Shown: positions 50,752 to 60,323 of the stretch, one piece after another
Layout: each line of letters opens with the position of its first letter
Position numbering within the stretch: the first letter of the stretch is position 1
Assembly (NCBI GenBank): GCA_019694875.1
Contig: JAIBBC010000001.1
Coordinates: 310,001-374,000 of the forward strand
Reading direction: 5' to 3'
Length of the DNA: 64,000 nucleotides
From: Cyclobacteriaceae bacterium
GTDB taxonomy: Bacteria > Bacteroidota > Bacteroidia > Cytophagales > Cyclobacteriaceae
The notes under the pieces: model-generated
Told to the model about the DNA's origin: nothing
The model's database searches: none
Seen by the model: the letters and a program-made list of their open reading frames with translations, nothing else
Made by a program: the position numbers and the translations under genes

Positions 50752-52743
50752 CTAGCGAACCAGTTTCAGTGTATATTTTTTCTTACCTGAAACAACCGTC
50801 AGATAATACATGCCTGGTGCACACGAGGACAGATCAACAACATCGTTCTCCGCGACTGCCCGAGCCTCGAGAATTTTGCCAACCGGATCAGAAACCGTCA
50901 TCGTGTAAGGGAAAGAAATTGGATTCATTCTGACTTGAAAAATACCATTCTTGGACGGATTTGGAAACACTTTCAGTGACAATACTTCGTCTTCCGGAGT
51001 TGCGGTGATCACTTCCGGAACGTACGGATCGTCATTTGACGGTTGCGCAATTCCTGCTACCAGTTGTTCGTTTCCGTGCAGCAGCACATATTTCATTTCA
51101 GAAAAGCCGGCATAGTTACGGATGTCGCCTTGCGTATTAACCGGCCGGGAAGCCAACGCTGCCCTTGTTCCGGAATTGACAGCAATAATTGTCGTAAAAT
51201 CTCCCTGAGATTTCAACGTATTGATACCGCCTTGTTGAAAAAATTTAAGATAACTATTTCTGTTTAGATAGATTCCAAACTTGAGTTTGTCTGAAATCGT
51301 TGCATATGGAACGGCAGCTGTGGTATTTTCATAAAAGTCAGACGTAAATTCATCGTACGTATTTGACATCACCGAAGATGTTTTTAACAACGCAAGACCT
51401 TCCCGGAATTCCAACTCTCCATAATAAGCCGCATAAGGATCGGAAAGATGATTGGTTACAAATGTTTTTCCCGCATATCTACTGTCCTCCCCCACAAATG
51501 CACTAACAATGTTGTTCCTGCGAATGTGATTATAAATGAGCTGGCCGGTCGGGCCGTCATTCAAAAAATCAAAGAGTGTTTCATCATTGTTCTCTACAAA
51601 CAGAACTTTCTTCGATTTACGGATGTCGTTTCTTAGCCTCGTTCGTGACGCAGCGTTGCTGGCCTCCGTGGTTTCAATAATTACAACGTCAGCGCCAAGT
51701 GCAATCAGTTTTTCAATTATCGCATGCCCTTTACCGGGTGCTGTTACAACTGCGATTGAATCCGTAGGTTCTCCCGCATCCTCAACGAAATACGCAAGCA
51801 TGTCACCATTGGCTGAAAGACCTTCACTCCCGCTGAGGATTACTTCATAGTTCCCAAATTCTGACGAGATATCCGGCACGACCATGTCTTCGGGGGAATT
51901 TAAAATTTCGAGGGATTGAAGATTAATGGTGTTACCATATAATAATTGAGTAACATGAACAGAATCGCTTACCATGTTATCATTATCCGATACCCGAAAA
52001 TTGCCGGCATTATAAATGGAAACCGTTCCGGTTCCGTATACAAGTCCTGTTTTATTTTCATCAATGCAAAGAGCGGTTCGATCATCCACTCCTATGCCTG
52101 TAAGCAGCTCACCTGTAGCAGCATACCAGTTGGCCATAAATCCGAGCAGGCGCGCACCGCGACCGCGTTCGGTAAGATGGGTGTCGACAATGATGCCTGG
52201 CAGAAACGGGAGAAAATCATCGCGAAGGGTGATATCCGAATCTTTAAAGTTCTGAAGAACCTCGTCCGGATAAACTGAATTGGTGAGTGCAGCGTAAATA
52301 ACGCCCGATAAAATTGCCATGCCGGCAGATGTGCCGCTCATTACACCACCGCTGTTAAACTTGTCGATGATAGCCTGCTCGGTTTTTGTCTCCTTGAAAT
52401 AATTGTAATAGTATGATTGATCACCGCCCTTGAAAAAGAAGGCATCATACTGCATGAGCAGATCGTAGGTTGATTGAAGATCAGATTTTGAACGACTGTC
52501 GAGTTTTATGTTGTCGGCCGAAACGGCACCCAGCGATTTGAAATAATCCGGGATCCAGTTATCCTCATCGCTGTAACTGATGACCGCAACTTTTTTGTTC
52601 GGTGCGTGATTGACTATCCAGGAATAAGGTTCGTTGCTCCAGCCATTTTCATCTTCTGAACCGCCACCCACCAGCACCAGTTTTCCCTGTGCACCTGCCG
52701 ACCCTGCGGCCAGCATGAAAATTAGACACCATCGCACCATCAT
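50752..52743 (-). CDS. cphB-like: Cyanophycinase-like S51 peptidase secreted by type IX system
   Basis: About 663 residues from ATG 52743 with a signal peptide ending AGAQ. N-terminal cyanophycinase domain: LVLVGGGSEDENG, FFKGGDQSYYY, catalytic Ser in MSGTSAGMAIL (about residue 139), IVDTHLTERGRGARLL and GIGVDDRTALCID. A middle region of about 300 residues has no recognised family; its GHAIIEKLIALGADVVII resembles a Rossmann-like or amidotransferase-like segment. The C-terminus is a T9SS type A sorting domain (VFPNPSKNG, PGMYYLTVVSGKKKYTLKLVR). Predicted cell-surface or extracellular release of dipeptides from cyanophycin. Confidence 0.85.
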   Translation of the reverse strand: MMVRWCLIFMLAAGSAGAQGKLVLVGGGSEDENGWSNEPYSWIVNHAPNKKVAVISYSDEDNWIPDYFKSLGAVSADNIKLDSRSKSDLQSTYDLLMQYDAFFFKGGDQSYYYNYFKETKTEQAIIDKFNSGGVMSGTSAGMAILSGVIYAALTNSVYPDEVLQNFKDSDITLRDDFLPFLPGIIVDTHLTERGRGARLLGFMANWYAATGELLTGIGVDDRTALCIDENKTGLVYGTGTVSIYNAGNFRVSDNDNMVSDSVHVTQLLYGNTINLQSLEILNSPEDMVVPDISSEFGNYEVILSGSEGLSANGDMLAYFVEDAGEPTDSIAVVTAPGKGHAIIEKLIALGADVVIIETTEASNAASRTRLRNDIRKSKKVLFVENNDETLFDFLNDGPTGQLIYNHIRRNNIVSAFVGEDSRYAGKTFVTNHLSDPYAAYYGELEFREGLALLKTSSVMSNTYDEFTSDFYENTTAAVPYATISDKLKFGIYLNRNSYLKFFQQGGINTLKSQGDFTTIIAVNSGTRAALASRPVNTQGDIRNYAGFSEMKYVLLHGNEQLVAGIAQPSNDDPYVPEVITATPEDEVLSLKVFPNPSKNGIFQVRMNPISFPYTMTVSDPVGKILEARAVAENDVVDLSSCAPGMYYLTVVSGKKKYTLKLVR

Positions 52744-52801
52744 CGATGCAAAATATCTTACTCTTTCCCGAGAGTTCCTATGAAAATTACATGAGGGGAA
52801 T

Positions 52802-53269
52802 TTAGTCAACCGGCAAATTACCAAGACCAAGCAATGCATTTAAGGAAAGGCCGCCTAACACAATCACACGAATCAGCATCGGCAGAAACTTCTGTATATG
52901 TCCTTTTACAGCCAGAAATATAATGATCAATGCGCATGCAGCCATGCTCAACAAACCAATGAGTAATTGTTCCCGCGCTCCGGGCAACCGCATAAACGTG
53001 AACAGTAAACCGATTACGCTAACCGAACTCGCAATCTGAAATATCTGTGTAACAATTATTACAGCTTTACTTTCCTGACGGTGCAGGAAGGCTGTAAGAA
53101 AATAAAAACTGGCGAGGGCTAACATGGCTAATATGAACGCGTCATCAGCGCCTGTCATGTTCCGGAACTTCAACGCTGCTGTAAGTAAAACCAGCGCTGC
53201 CAGGATAATTTCCAAAATGATCTGCCGCTCTTTTATCCAGCGGGAGACGTTTCCGGGGAGGCGGTCCAT
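52802..53269 (-). CDS. Membrane protein of unknown function
   Basis: 155 residues with about five hydrophobic segments (IILEIILAALVLLTAALKF, AFILAMLALASFYFLTAFL, IIIFLAVKGHIQ). No family recognised. It lies 58 bases upstream of the T9SS cyanophycinase start in the same direction. A Bacteroidota-specific small membrane protein. Confidence 0.6.
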   Translation of the reverse strand: MDRLPGNVSRWIKERQIILEIILAALVLLTAALKFRNMTGADDAFILAMLALASFYFLTAFLHRQESKAVIIVTQIFQIASSVSVIGLLFTFMRLPGAREQLLIGLLSMAACALIIIFLAVKGHIQKFLPMLIRVIVLGGLSLNALLGLGNLPVD

Positions 53270-53398
53270 TTAAGATTAATTTATCATGTTAAAGATAATC
53301 TTGCGTGTGAAAATCTTTCCCCACAACTGAAAAATTAAAGTTTGAAAATCACATTTTCAACGCTGATTTCGAATTGGTCTACAATTTGTCTACTGGCT

Positions 53399-53569
53399 AT
53401 GCAAACGTTATCGACTATGACAACCGCTACTTTACAGAATCCAAATGCTGCTCAAGCAAGCCAGGCCGTTCAGCAAGTTGTTCAAACTGCTATTAAACTT
53501 AAGGCTACCACTGCCGCCATTTGTGGTTCAGCCTTGAAACGCTGGAGCATTGTTTGGTCGAACCAATAA
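53399..53569 (+). CDS. Possible small hypothetical protein
   Basis: 56 residues from ATG 53399. Ala/Gln/Thr-rich helix-forming sequence (NPNAAQASQAVQQVVQTAIKL) ending SIVWSNQ. No family recognised and no ribosome binding site; the composition is protein-like, but the reading frame is short. Uncertain. Confidence 0.3.
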   Translation: MQTLSTMTTATLQNPNAAQASQAVQQVVQTAIKLKATTAAICGSALKRWSIVWSNQ

Positions 53570-53710
53570 TTACATCATTCACACACGTGTGGAGCAAGCT
53601 GTGGATAAAAATCCCCTGTCGCACACTGTTTATGTAAATATTCTGCCATCAGAGGGCTCGCTGGCATTGGCATAATTCTTAGCCGGGTTAATCCGAAAAA
53701 AAATAGCCTT

Positions 53711-54292
53711 ATGAAAAAAGCCTTAATCCTTTTCGCATGTGCAGCAGCGTTAACGCTGACGAACTGTGGAAAACAAAAAGAAGAATCAACCGAGACAACG
53801 GTAAGCGCAGAAAATGCCGCCTCGTCTGTTACGCCTGCTGAATCAGCCGAAGAAAGACGCGCGCGCATTAAACGTGAACGTGAAGAGTATGCGGAACGCA
53901 GAAGACTTTCAAATGAAGAACGTGCGAAGACTGCTCCCACGTACAAAGATGCTAAAGGCCGCACGGTTTACAACTCGGCCGAGGTAATGCCTTCCTTCGG
54001 CGGAAGCGAAGATGAACTTGAACAATACATTCAGGATAACATCAACTATCCGTCTACGGCACAAACCGATCAGATTGAAGGAACCGTGTTCGTTGAATTT
54101 GTGGTTGGCGCTGACGGAAAAGTTCGTGACGCTGAAGTTGTTGAAGCCACTAACGATACGGCCAAACAAAATTTCAGTGAAGAAGCTGTTCGTGTGGTTT
54201 CCAATATGCCAACCTGGACAGCCGGTACGCAGGCCGGAAAGCCCGTTGATGTGCGTGTTACCCTACCCATTACGTTCCAACTGGAAATGTAA
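53711..54292 (+). CDS. TonB C-terminal domain lipoprotein
   Basis: 193 residues. Lipoprotein signal LTNCGK (Cys19), a charged helical linker (ERRARIKREREEYAERRRL), then a TonB-C domain: FGGSEDELEQYIQDNINYP, GTVFVEFVVGADGKV, VVSNMPTWTAGTQAGKPVDV. Stand-alone TonB-C lipoproteins are frequent in Bacteroidota, and their partner is unknown. Followed by a strong terminator at 54322. Confidence 0.88.
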   Translation: MKKALILFACAAALTLTNCGKQKEESTETTVSAENAASSVTPAESAEERRARIKREREEYAERRRLSNEERAKTAPTYKDAKGRTVYNSAEVMPSFGGSEDELEQYIQDNINYPSTAQTDQIEGTVFVEFVVGADGKVRDAEVVEATNDTAKQNFSEEAVRVVSNMPTWTAGTQAGKPVDVRVTLPITFQLEM

Positions 54293-54321
54293 TCCGTAAT
54301 ACTTTTACAGGTTTTTACGGG

Positions 54322-54347
54322 GAAGGCGCGGAAACGCGCCTTCTTTG
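54322..54347 (+). terminator. Rho-independent terminator
   Basis: GAAGGCGCG, a GAAA tetraloop and CGCGCCTTC, followed by TTTGCATTT, 29 bases after the TonB-domain gene's stop. Confidence 0.85.
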
Positions 54348-54437
54348 CATTTACGGAGGTTACCCCGAATCTTCACAGCCGATTTAGTGCAAAACTTTTA
54401 ATTACCTTAGTTGTCTAATCCGTAAAACCCTCAGTCT

Positions 54438-54995
54438 ATGATTATTGTATTGGTTATCGTTGGCGTATTGCTCATCGCGGGAATTGGAATTTTTAACAAT
54501 CTCGTAGGGGCACGCAATCAGGTGGAAAATGCTTTCGGCAGTATCGATGTTATGCTGAAAAAACGTTACGACCTGATTCCAAACCTGGTAGAAACCGCGA
54601 AGGCTTACATGAAGCATGAGCGGGAAACATTAACCAGCATCACTGAAATGCGCACACGGGCAATCTCCCCGAATATTTCAACTGACGAAAAGGTTCAGCT
54701 GGAAAATAAAATCAGTGGCATGATGAAGAGTGTGATGGTTTCTGTCGAGAATTACCCTGATCTGAAAGCCAGCGAGCAGTTTACCATGCTTCAGCGCAGC
54801 TGGAACGAAACCGAAGAGCAAATCTCGGCAGCCCGCAGAAATTACAATGCATCCGTGACGGCTTACAATAATGCGGTAGAAAAATTCCCGTCAAACATTT
54901 TCGCTTCCATGTTCGGCCATAAGCGCAAGTATGTTCTTGAAATTCCGGAAACGGAACGTCAGAACGTTAGCGCGAAGGCGATGTTTAACTCCTGA
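54438..54995 (+). CDS. lemA: LemA family protein
   Basis: 185 residues: N-terminal membrane anchor (IIVLVIVGVLLIAGIGIF), then the LemA helices with NQVENAFGSIDVMLKKRYDLIPNLVETAKAYMKHE and the end SAARRNYNASVTAYNNAVEKFP. Function unclear in the family; often paired with membrane proteins. Five bases before a DUF3137 gene, a known pairing. Confidence 0.93.
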   Translation: MIIVLVIVGVLLIAGIGIFNNLVGARNQVENAFGSIDVMLKKRYDLIPNLVETAKAYMKHERETLTSITEMRTRAISPNISTDEKVQLENKISGMMKSVMVSVENYPDLKASEQFTMLQRSWNETEEQISAARRNYNASVTAYNNAVEKFPSNIFASMFGHKRKYVLEIPETERQNVSAKAMFNS

Positions 54996-55000
54996 TCGTT

Positions 55001-55942
55001 ATGGCATCCGAGGAATCATTCCGGGCATTTTACGATGCCACGCTTCTTCCTGTGTTACAGGAAATAGAAACTGAGCGGAAAAAAGTTTTAAATGCCTTTT
55101 TAATCCACATAGGCATTGGGGTTGGTGCCGGCCTGCCGTTATTTGCTTTCGTCAGCCCGATCGTTGGAATTGTATGCGTGGTGGTAGCCGCTATTGTATT
55201 TTTTATCCGGTTCGGAGGCAAGATCGGTGAGCTTAAAAAACGCTTTAAGCAGGAAGTTGTTGGCAAGATCGTTACGTTTATTCATGCGGACTTATCGTTC
55301 GATCACAATCGGTTTATTCCGCAATCGGTTTATAATAAGAGTAAGCTCTACCTCAGCAGCATTTCGCGCTATAACGGTGACGATATGGTAAGCGGAACCA
55401 TTGGGAAAACTACCATCCGCTTCAGCGAGTTACATACGCAACAGGTTCGTAAAAGCGGTAAGAGCACCACTGTTGTTACGATCTTTCACGGACTGTTTTT
55501 TGTAGCAGATTTCAACAAACATTTTGTTGGCGAAACGTTTGTACTTCCGGACGTTGCCGAAAGCACCTTTGGCGGATTGGGAACATTTTTTCAGAAGATG
55601 AACATATCGCGACCAAAGCTCGTTAAGCTGGAGGACATTGAATTTGAAAAAGCTTTTGCTGTCTATGGCAGCGATCAGATCGAAGCGCGATACATTCTTT
55701 CTACCGCGCTGATGCAGAGAATCCTGTCGTTTAAAAAGAAAACAGGTCGGGATATCTCGATGTCATTCATCGACTCAAGTGTTTTTATCGGAATCCCGGT
55801 TGGCAAAGATTTATTCGAAGCGCCTATGTTCAGCAGCATGATCAACTATTCGATGATTGCTGAATATTACAATTACCTGATGTTGTGCATTGGCATTGTG
55901 GAAGATCTTGACCTCAATACCCGCATCTGGTCGAAGGAATAA
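55001..55942 (+). CDS. DUF3137 domain membrane protein
   Basis: 313 residues. Two adjacent membrane helices near 30-70 (IHIGIGVGAGLPLFAF, IVCVVVAAIVFFIRF) and a soluble C-terminal domain with the family pattern (HTQQVRKSGKSTTVVTIFHGLFFVADFNK). Pairs with lemA. The role is unknown; association with cell-envelope stress proteins has been suggested for the pair, unproven here. Confidence 0.85.
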   Translation: MASEESFRAFYDATLLPVLQEIETERKKVLNAFLIHIGIGVGAGLPLFAFVSPIVGIVCVVVAAIVFFIRFGGKIGELKKRFKQEVVGKIVTFIHADLSFDHNRFIPQSVYNKSKLYLSSISRYNGDDMVSGTIGKTTIRFSELHTQQVRKSGKSTTVVTIFHGLFFVADFNKHFVGETFVLPDVAESTFGGLGTFFQKMNISRPKLVKLEDIEFEKAFAVYGSDQIEARYILSTALMQRILSFKKKTGRDISMSFIDSSVFIGIPVGKDLFEAPMFSSMINYSMIAEYYNYLMLCIGIVEDLDLNTRIWSKE

Positions 55943-56284
55943 TTATTCCGAGTAAATATATTTTTTCAGAATCTGTTCGATCTCTTTATAAAAGACTTTT
56001 TCGTTACCCTGCGAAAGCGCGGCACTTCCCGTTTCGGAGATTGTTTCCAGCACTTCCCGGTAATGTTCGTTATCCAGCGGAGATTGGATTAACAATTTCA
56101 GGTCGCGTTTGATGAATTCCACTTTCACACGCGACACATCCATCATGCGGTATTCGCGCGATAAATATTCGATCAGGTTACGTTCATCCAGGAAATCCTT
56201 AATCAGGTCGTTCCGGAGTTTCAGCACAATCTCGTTCGGGTTAAATGCCTGCTGATCAGTTGAAAAAGTGGTATTTGAATTCAT
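55943..56284 (-). CDS. Conserved hypothetical protein
   Basis: 113 residues, mostly alpha-helical (NEIVLKLRNDLIKDFLDERN, EKVFYKEIEQILKKYIYSE). No domain recognised. Convergent with the DUF3137 gene, end to end with no gap. Confidence 0.6.
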   Translation of the reverse strand: MNSNTTFSTDQQAFNPNEIVLKLRNDLIKDFLDERNLIEYLSREYRMMDVSRVKVEFIKRDLKLLIQSPLDNEHYREVLETISETGSAALSQGNEKVFYKEIEQILKKYIYSE

Positions 56285-56415
56285 CGCAGCTTAAAAAATG
56301 TCTTTTGAATGGTCAAAAATACATGGAAGGTTATTCAAGTTATCCACATAACAGAGAATGTGACAGAAGCTGTCAGCGGATCGCAATAATTTTAACTAAT
56401 TAAAGTTTAGATCAC

Positions 56416-56679
56416 ATGGAGCCAGTGTTGAGAGTTTCGGTGCGGAATGGGCAGGAAATACCCGCAGAGGGTGTTTTAATTGATGCGTTTGGGCTTGCAG
56501 TCGTGTTCAGCACACTTACAGAAGCGGCCAGCAGCCGTGTGTATGTGTACGAAGGCGTTCAATTCTGGCGCTCAGACAATACGTTTGTGATTTCCTATGG
56601 CGGAGATTCGTTTATTGTGCGGAACGAGATTGGGTTAGAGGCTTTTCATTCGCTTTTGCTCAAACAAAAAGCCTCCTAG
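56416..56679 (+). CDS. Small hypothetical beta-rich protein
   Basis: 87 residues, beta-strand-rich (VLRVSVRNGQEIPAEGVLIDA, VYVYEGVQFWRSDNTFVIS). No recognised family. It lies between the 113-residue gene and the ABC permease, convergent with the latter. Confidence 0.5.
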   Translation: MEPVLRVSVRNGQEIPAEGVLIDAFGLAVVFSTLTEAASSRVYVYEGVQFWRSDNTFVISYGGDSFIVRNEIGLEAFHSLLLKQKAS

Positions 56680-56683
56680 AAAT

Positions 56684-59110
56684 CTATTCACTTCTTAAGG
56701 AATCAACCGGGTTCCGGATCGCTGCGCGGATTGAATGATAACTCACGGTAATCAGTGAAACAGCAATCGCGATCACTCCTGCGAGGCCTGCCACCAGCAA
56801 ATTAAAATCAACACGGTATGCAAATCCTTTCAACCATTCCGTCACGGCATACCACGTTACCGGCAATGCAATCACGAACGCTATGGCAATGAGCTTCACA
56901 AAATCTTTCGACAATAACACGACTACCTGCCGCACGGACGCACCCATAACTTTGCGAACGCTGATTTCCTTCGCCCGTTGCTCTGCCGTGAATGTAGCCA
57001 AACCGAATAATCCCAAACACGCGATAATCACAGCCAGCGTAGTAAATACAACTATCACGTTGCTCAATTGCTGCTCAGCCCGGAATTTCGCATCAATGTT
57101 TTGATCAACAAAGGAATATTCGAATGGAGCGGTAGGCGCAAATTTTTTCCAGATACTTTCGAGTCGTTTGATTTTTTCTTCCGGATTGCCGGGCGTCAGG
57201 CGAATGGCGACTCCCCAGTTAGGCGATGGCCCCAGCGTGATAACCAATGGCCGGATGTTGCTTCGCAACGATTCGTAGTTAAAGTCTTTCACGACCCCAA
57301 TAATTTCCAGCCCCCTGCCCTGCAGGTCGCCCGGAATCTTTAGTTTCTTACCCTGCCAGTCTTTAAGGTTCATTTGGCGTACTGCAGCTTCATTTAATAT
57401 GACCGCCATCGTGTCTGATGGGAAGTCGCGTGAAAAATAACGGCCTTCCAACATTTCCAGTCCAAGCACCGGCAGGTGATCGTAGTCAGTTTGATAATAT
57501 CCGGTCAGGTAATTCTCATCCGATTCAGATGTTTGAAATGTTCCGAACCAATCTACATTAGGCGGAAGACGATTGCAATAACTAACAGCTGAAAACTCCG
57601 GGTATTTGAGAACTTCCTGTTTGAATGCTTCCGCATTTCTTCCAAGCGACATCGTATGCATCAGTCCAACAACGTTAGCTTTATTGAAACCCACACTATG
57701 CTCCTGAAGATACTTCAATTGATGATACACCATGATCGATGAAATGATCAACGCGATCGAAATGAAAAACTGAAAAACTACCAGCGTATTCCGAATTCCT
57801 GAACTACGGGCTCCTGACCGGATTTTTCCCTTCAACACTTCCACCGGCTTGAAGGCTGTGAGGTAAAAGGCCGGGTAACTTCCAGCCAGCAATCCGATGA
57901 TGATCATGAACGCAATAAATCCAGCAATAAATACCGGCTGAAGCAGCATCGATGCAGTAAGTGCCTTTCCTGAAAGCGTGTTGAACGGATTCAACAGCAG
58001 ATATACGAGGCAACACGAAAACACAAATGCTACCAATACATACACAAATGATTCAAGGATAAACTGAAGCACAAGCTTTTTCCGCGCTGCACCAATCGTT
58101 TTTCGAACACCGATTTCTTTCGCACGGTTAGCCGAGCGGGCCGTGGACAGGTTCATAAAGTTAATGCATGCCAATACCACGATAAATCCGGCAATAATGC
58201 TAAACAGGTACACGTATTGAATGTTTCCGTTCGGCTCGAGTTCATCGTTCAACTGTGAATGCAAATGAATGCTCGTCATCGGCACTGCAATAAATTTGAT
58301 ATGACCACCCTGTTTGTTAAACTGATCAAGTGACACATTCAGAAACTGCTCCAACTCACGCGCGCAGTACTTCTCAACAAAACCGGTTAGCGTTTTTTGA
58401 ACAACAGCAAGGTCTGTTTCCGGATAGGTTTTAAAGTAAGTGTACACCTCAGAGTTAAGCCATATCGGGTTATTTATATACCCGGACGTTTGCAGCGACA
58501 TAACAAAATCAAAAGCAATGTGCGAATTCTGCGGAGGATCGGCTGCAATACCGGTAACCTCGGCCATAATGTTGCCTTCACTTCCCACAACCATTGTTTT
58601 TCCGATGGGCGACAAATCTCCGGCTCCTTTGTATCCGAAGTATCTTTTCGCGGCACTTTCTGTGATCACAATTTTATTCGGACCCAGTAGCACATCAGAA
58701 GGATTGCCGTGAATCAATGGGAAATTGAAAAACGAAAAGAAGTTTGAGTCCGCCAGCATGAAATGCATTTCCGTGAATGTGTTTTCTTCATAGCGTATCG
58801 GGCAGGTTGGCCATTTGTCAATCCTTACCACCGATTCAATTCCGGATGCTTCCCGCTGGATCGCATCTGCCATGGGCAGGCCCGTGGTTGGGGTAATTAA
58901 CGGCTCATCCTGAATTTTACCGTGAAAGTCAACCCGGTAAATTCGTTCGGCATCCGGATGGAACCTGTCGTAACTTAACTCATCGGCCACATATAATAGA
59001 ATCAACAGCGAAGCCGTGACTCCTGTTGTAAGTCCGAAAATATTGATGGCGGAGTAAATCTTCTGGCGTTGCAACGTGCGCCATACAATCGTCAGGTAAC
59101 TTTTGATCAT
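56684..59110 (-). CDS. FtsX/MacB-type ABC transporter permease
   Basis: 808 residues, the long two-module form of Bacteroidota: an N-terminal helix (YSAINIFGLTTGVTASLLILLYV), a periplasmic MacB-like domain, three helices (FVLACINFMNLSTARSANRAKEIGVRKTIGA), a second periplasmic domain, and a final three-helix bundle ending with GVIAIAVSLITVSYHSIRAAIRNPVDSL. No ATPase gene is adjacent. Paralogous to the gene at 61501. Probably efflux or lipoprotein-related, unassigned. Confidence 0.9.
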   Translation of the reverse strand: MIKSYLTIVWRTLQRQKIYSAINIFGLTTGVTASLLILLYVADELSYDRFHPDAERIYRVDFHGKIQDEPLITPTTGLPMADAIQREASGIESVVRIDKWPTCPIRYEENTFTEMHFMLADSNFFSFFNFPLIHGNPSDVLLGPNKIVITESAAKRYFGYKGAGDLSPIGKTMVVGSEGNIMAEVTGIAADPPQNSHIAFDFVMSLQTSGYINNPIWLNSEVYTYFKTYPETDLAVVQKTLTGFVEKYCARELEQFLNVSLDQFNKQGGHIKFIAVPMTSIHLHSQLNDELEPNGNIQYVYLFSIIAGFIVVLACINFMNLSTARSANRAKEIGVRKTIGAARKKLVLQFILESFVYVLVAFVFSCCLVYLLLNPFNTLSGKALTASMLLQPVFIAGFIAFMIIIGLLAGSYPAFYLTAFKPVEVLKGKIRSGARSSGIRNTLVVFQFFISIALIISSIMVYHQLKYLQEHSVGFNKANVVGLMHTMSLGRNAEAFKQEVLKYPEFSAVSYCNRLPPNVDWFGTFQTSESDENYLTGYYQTDYDHLPVLGLEMLEGRYFSRDFPSDTMAVILNEAAVRQMNLKDWQGKKLKIPGDLQGRGLEIIGVVKDFNYESLRSNIRPLVITLGPSPNWGVAIRLTPGNPEEKIKRLESIWKKFAPTAPFEYSFVDQNIDAKFRAEQQLSNVIVVFTTLAVIIACLGLFGLATFTAEQRAKEISVRKVMGASVRQVVVLLSKDFVKLIAIAFVIALPVTWYAVTEWLKGFAYRVDFNLLVAGLAGVIAIAVSLITVSYHSIRAAIRNPVDSLRSE

Positions 59111-59263
59111 GCCGGAGGGAGTTTGGATGCAAAGTAAGATAACGAAAAAAGCGCCCCACGGTTATCTCTTCGAAGGGAAGATTAATGCAAAACCATATTG
59201 GATCGCCTCAGGTCGGATAAAAAAGGGCTTTTCTGGATTCTGGTTGGTGTTAATAACCTATTT

Positions 59264-59878
59264 CTAATCCGGAAGTATTTTGACCATGATGTCTTTGTAC
59301 ATCACCTTGCTGCCGGGATCGTGACCCTGAAGGGCAATTGTTCCACCGGTTAACCGGCCATTCTCGCCTTCCGTAAAATCATTAACAACCTTATCGTTCA
59401 GTTTCACGATAATCCGATTGCCTTGCACGGTAATGTGCATGTAGAACCATTCGTTGTCTTTCATGTAAACTTCTTTCACATCCTGCACCGCATAAATACT
59501 GGCCGTTCTTCTCCAGTCGCTTTGGGTATTATTTACCTGAACTTCGTAGCCTTTCGAAGGCCAGCCCTCTTCCTGGTACAACGTATGAATAAAAATTCCG
59601 GAATTGGCGCCCGGGAACGTCATCACTTTCAGCTTAAGCTCAAAATTTTTGAAAGCATGATTGTTTACCGCGCCATCATAAAATAAATGTGCACGGTCGC
59701 CATACACAACAATCGCTCCATCAGCTACGGTAAAAGTTGTCGGATGCTCGGCTGCCTTCCAGCCATTGAGTGTTTTGCCATCGAACAAGCTAACCCATTC
59801 AGCGTATTTATCCGACTTCATGGAAGTCATGCATACCAGGGTGACTAACAAGGCAATAAGTGTTCGAAGCAATTTCAT
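59264..59878 (-). CDS. DUF1080 (3-keto-disaccharide hydrolase-like) protein
   Basis: 204 residues with a signal peptide (LIALLVTLVCMTS). A concanavalin-like beta sandwich with SLFDGKTLNGWKAAEHP at about 28-44 and SGIFIHTLYQEEGWPSKGYEVQV. DUF1080 proteins act on or bind glycans; activity here is not determined. Followed 6 bases upstream by a small exported protein gene. Confidence 0.85.
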   Translation of the reverse strand: MKLLRTLIALLVTLVCMTSMKSDKYAEWVSLFDGKTLNGWKAAEHPTTFTVADGAIVVYGDRAHLFYDGAVNNHAFKNFELKLKVMTFPGANSGIFIHTLYQEEGWPSKGYEVQVNNTQSDWRRTASIYAVQDVKEVYMKDNEWFYMHITVQGNRIIVKLNDKVVNDFTEGENGRLTGGTIALQGHDPGSKVMYKDIMVKILPD

Positions 59879-59884
59879 ATCGGA

Positions 59885-60313
59885 TTATTTAAAAATAAAG
59901 ATAATGGTTGCAAGCTTACGATTTTGTTGCCCACGGTCGTCAGTGTAATAAAAATCAAGCTCGTAGCGGACGTTCGACTGATGTGTGCCAATCAACTCGC
60001 GCACCGGTATGCGAAAGTACGCACCCATTACCGGATCTTGTTCAATCGTTCTCAGCACGTCATTTTTCTCCTTCACGATCAGTGAACTTGATGCGGGCTG
60101 GCCGGAGTCGTAGATGAAGGAAACTATCAGGTCCTTAACGGCATCCGGCTTAACACTCAATTCATATCCGGCAGGCGCAGGAGAATTGATATTTCCGCGG
60201 ATGATAACTTTGCTTCCATAACTAACGTGCCAGTACGGGATTGTATCATACGTAACATCCGCAAAAGCAGCTCCCGAAAGCAACAACAAACACAAACAAA
60301 AGATACACTTCAT
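59885..60313 (-). CDS. Exported hypothetical protein
   Basis: 142 residues with a signal peptide (CLLLLSGAAFA). Beta-rich mature part (VTYDTIPYWHVSYGSKVIIRG, VRYELDFYYTDDRGQQNR). No family recognised. Same strand as the DUF1080 gene with a 6-base gap. Confidence 0.7.
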   Translation of the reverse strand: MKCIFCLCLLLLSGAAFADVTYDTIPYWHVSYGSKVIIRGNINSPAPAGYELSVKPDAVKDLIVSFIYDSGQPASSSLIVKEKNDVLRTIEQDPVMGAYFRIPVRELIGTHQSNVRYELDFYYTDDRGQQNRKLATIIFIFK

Positions 60314-60323
60314 TCCAGCTTAT

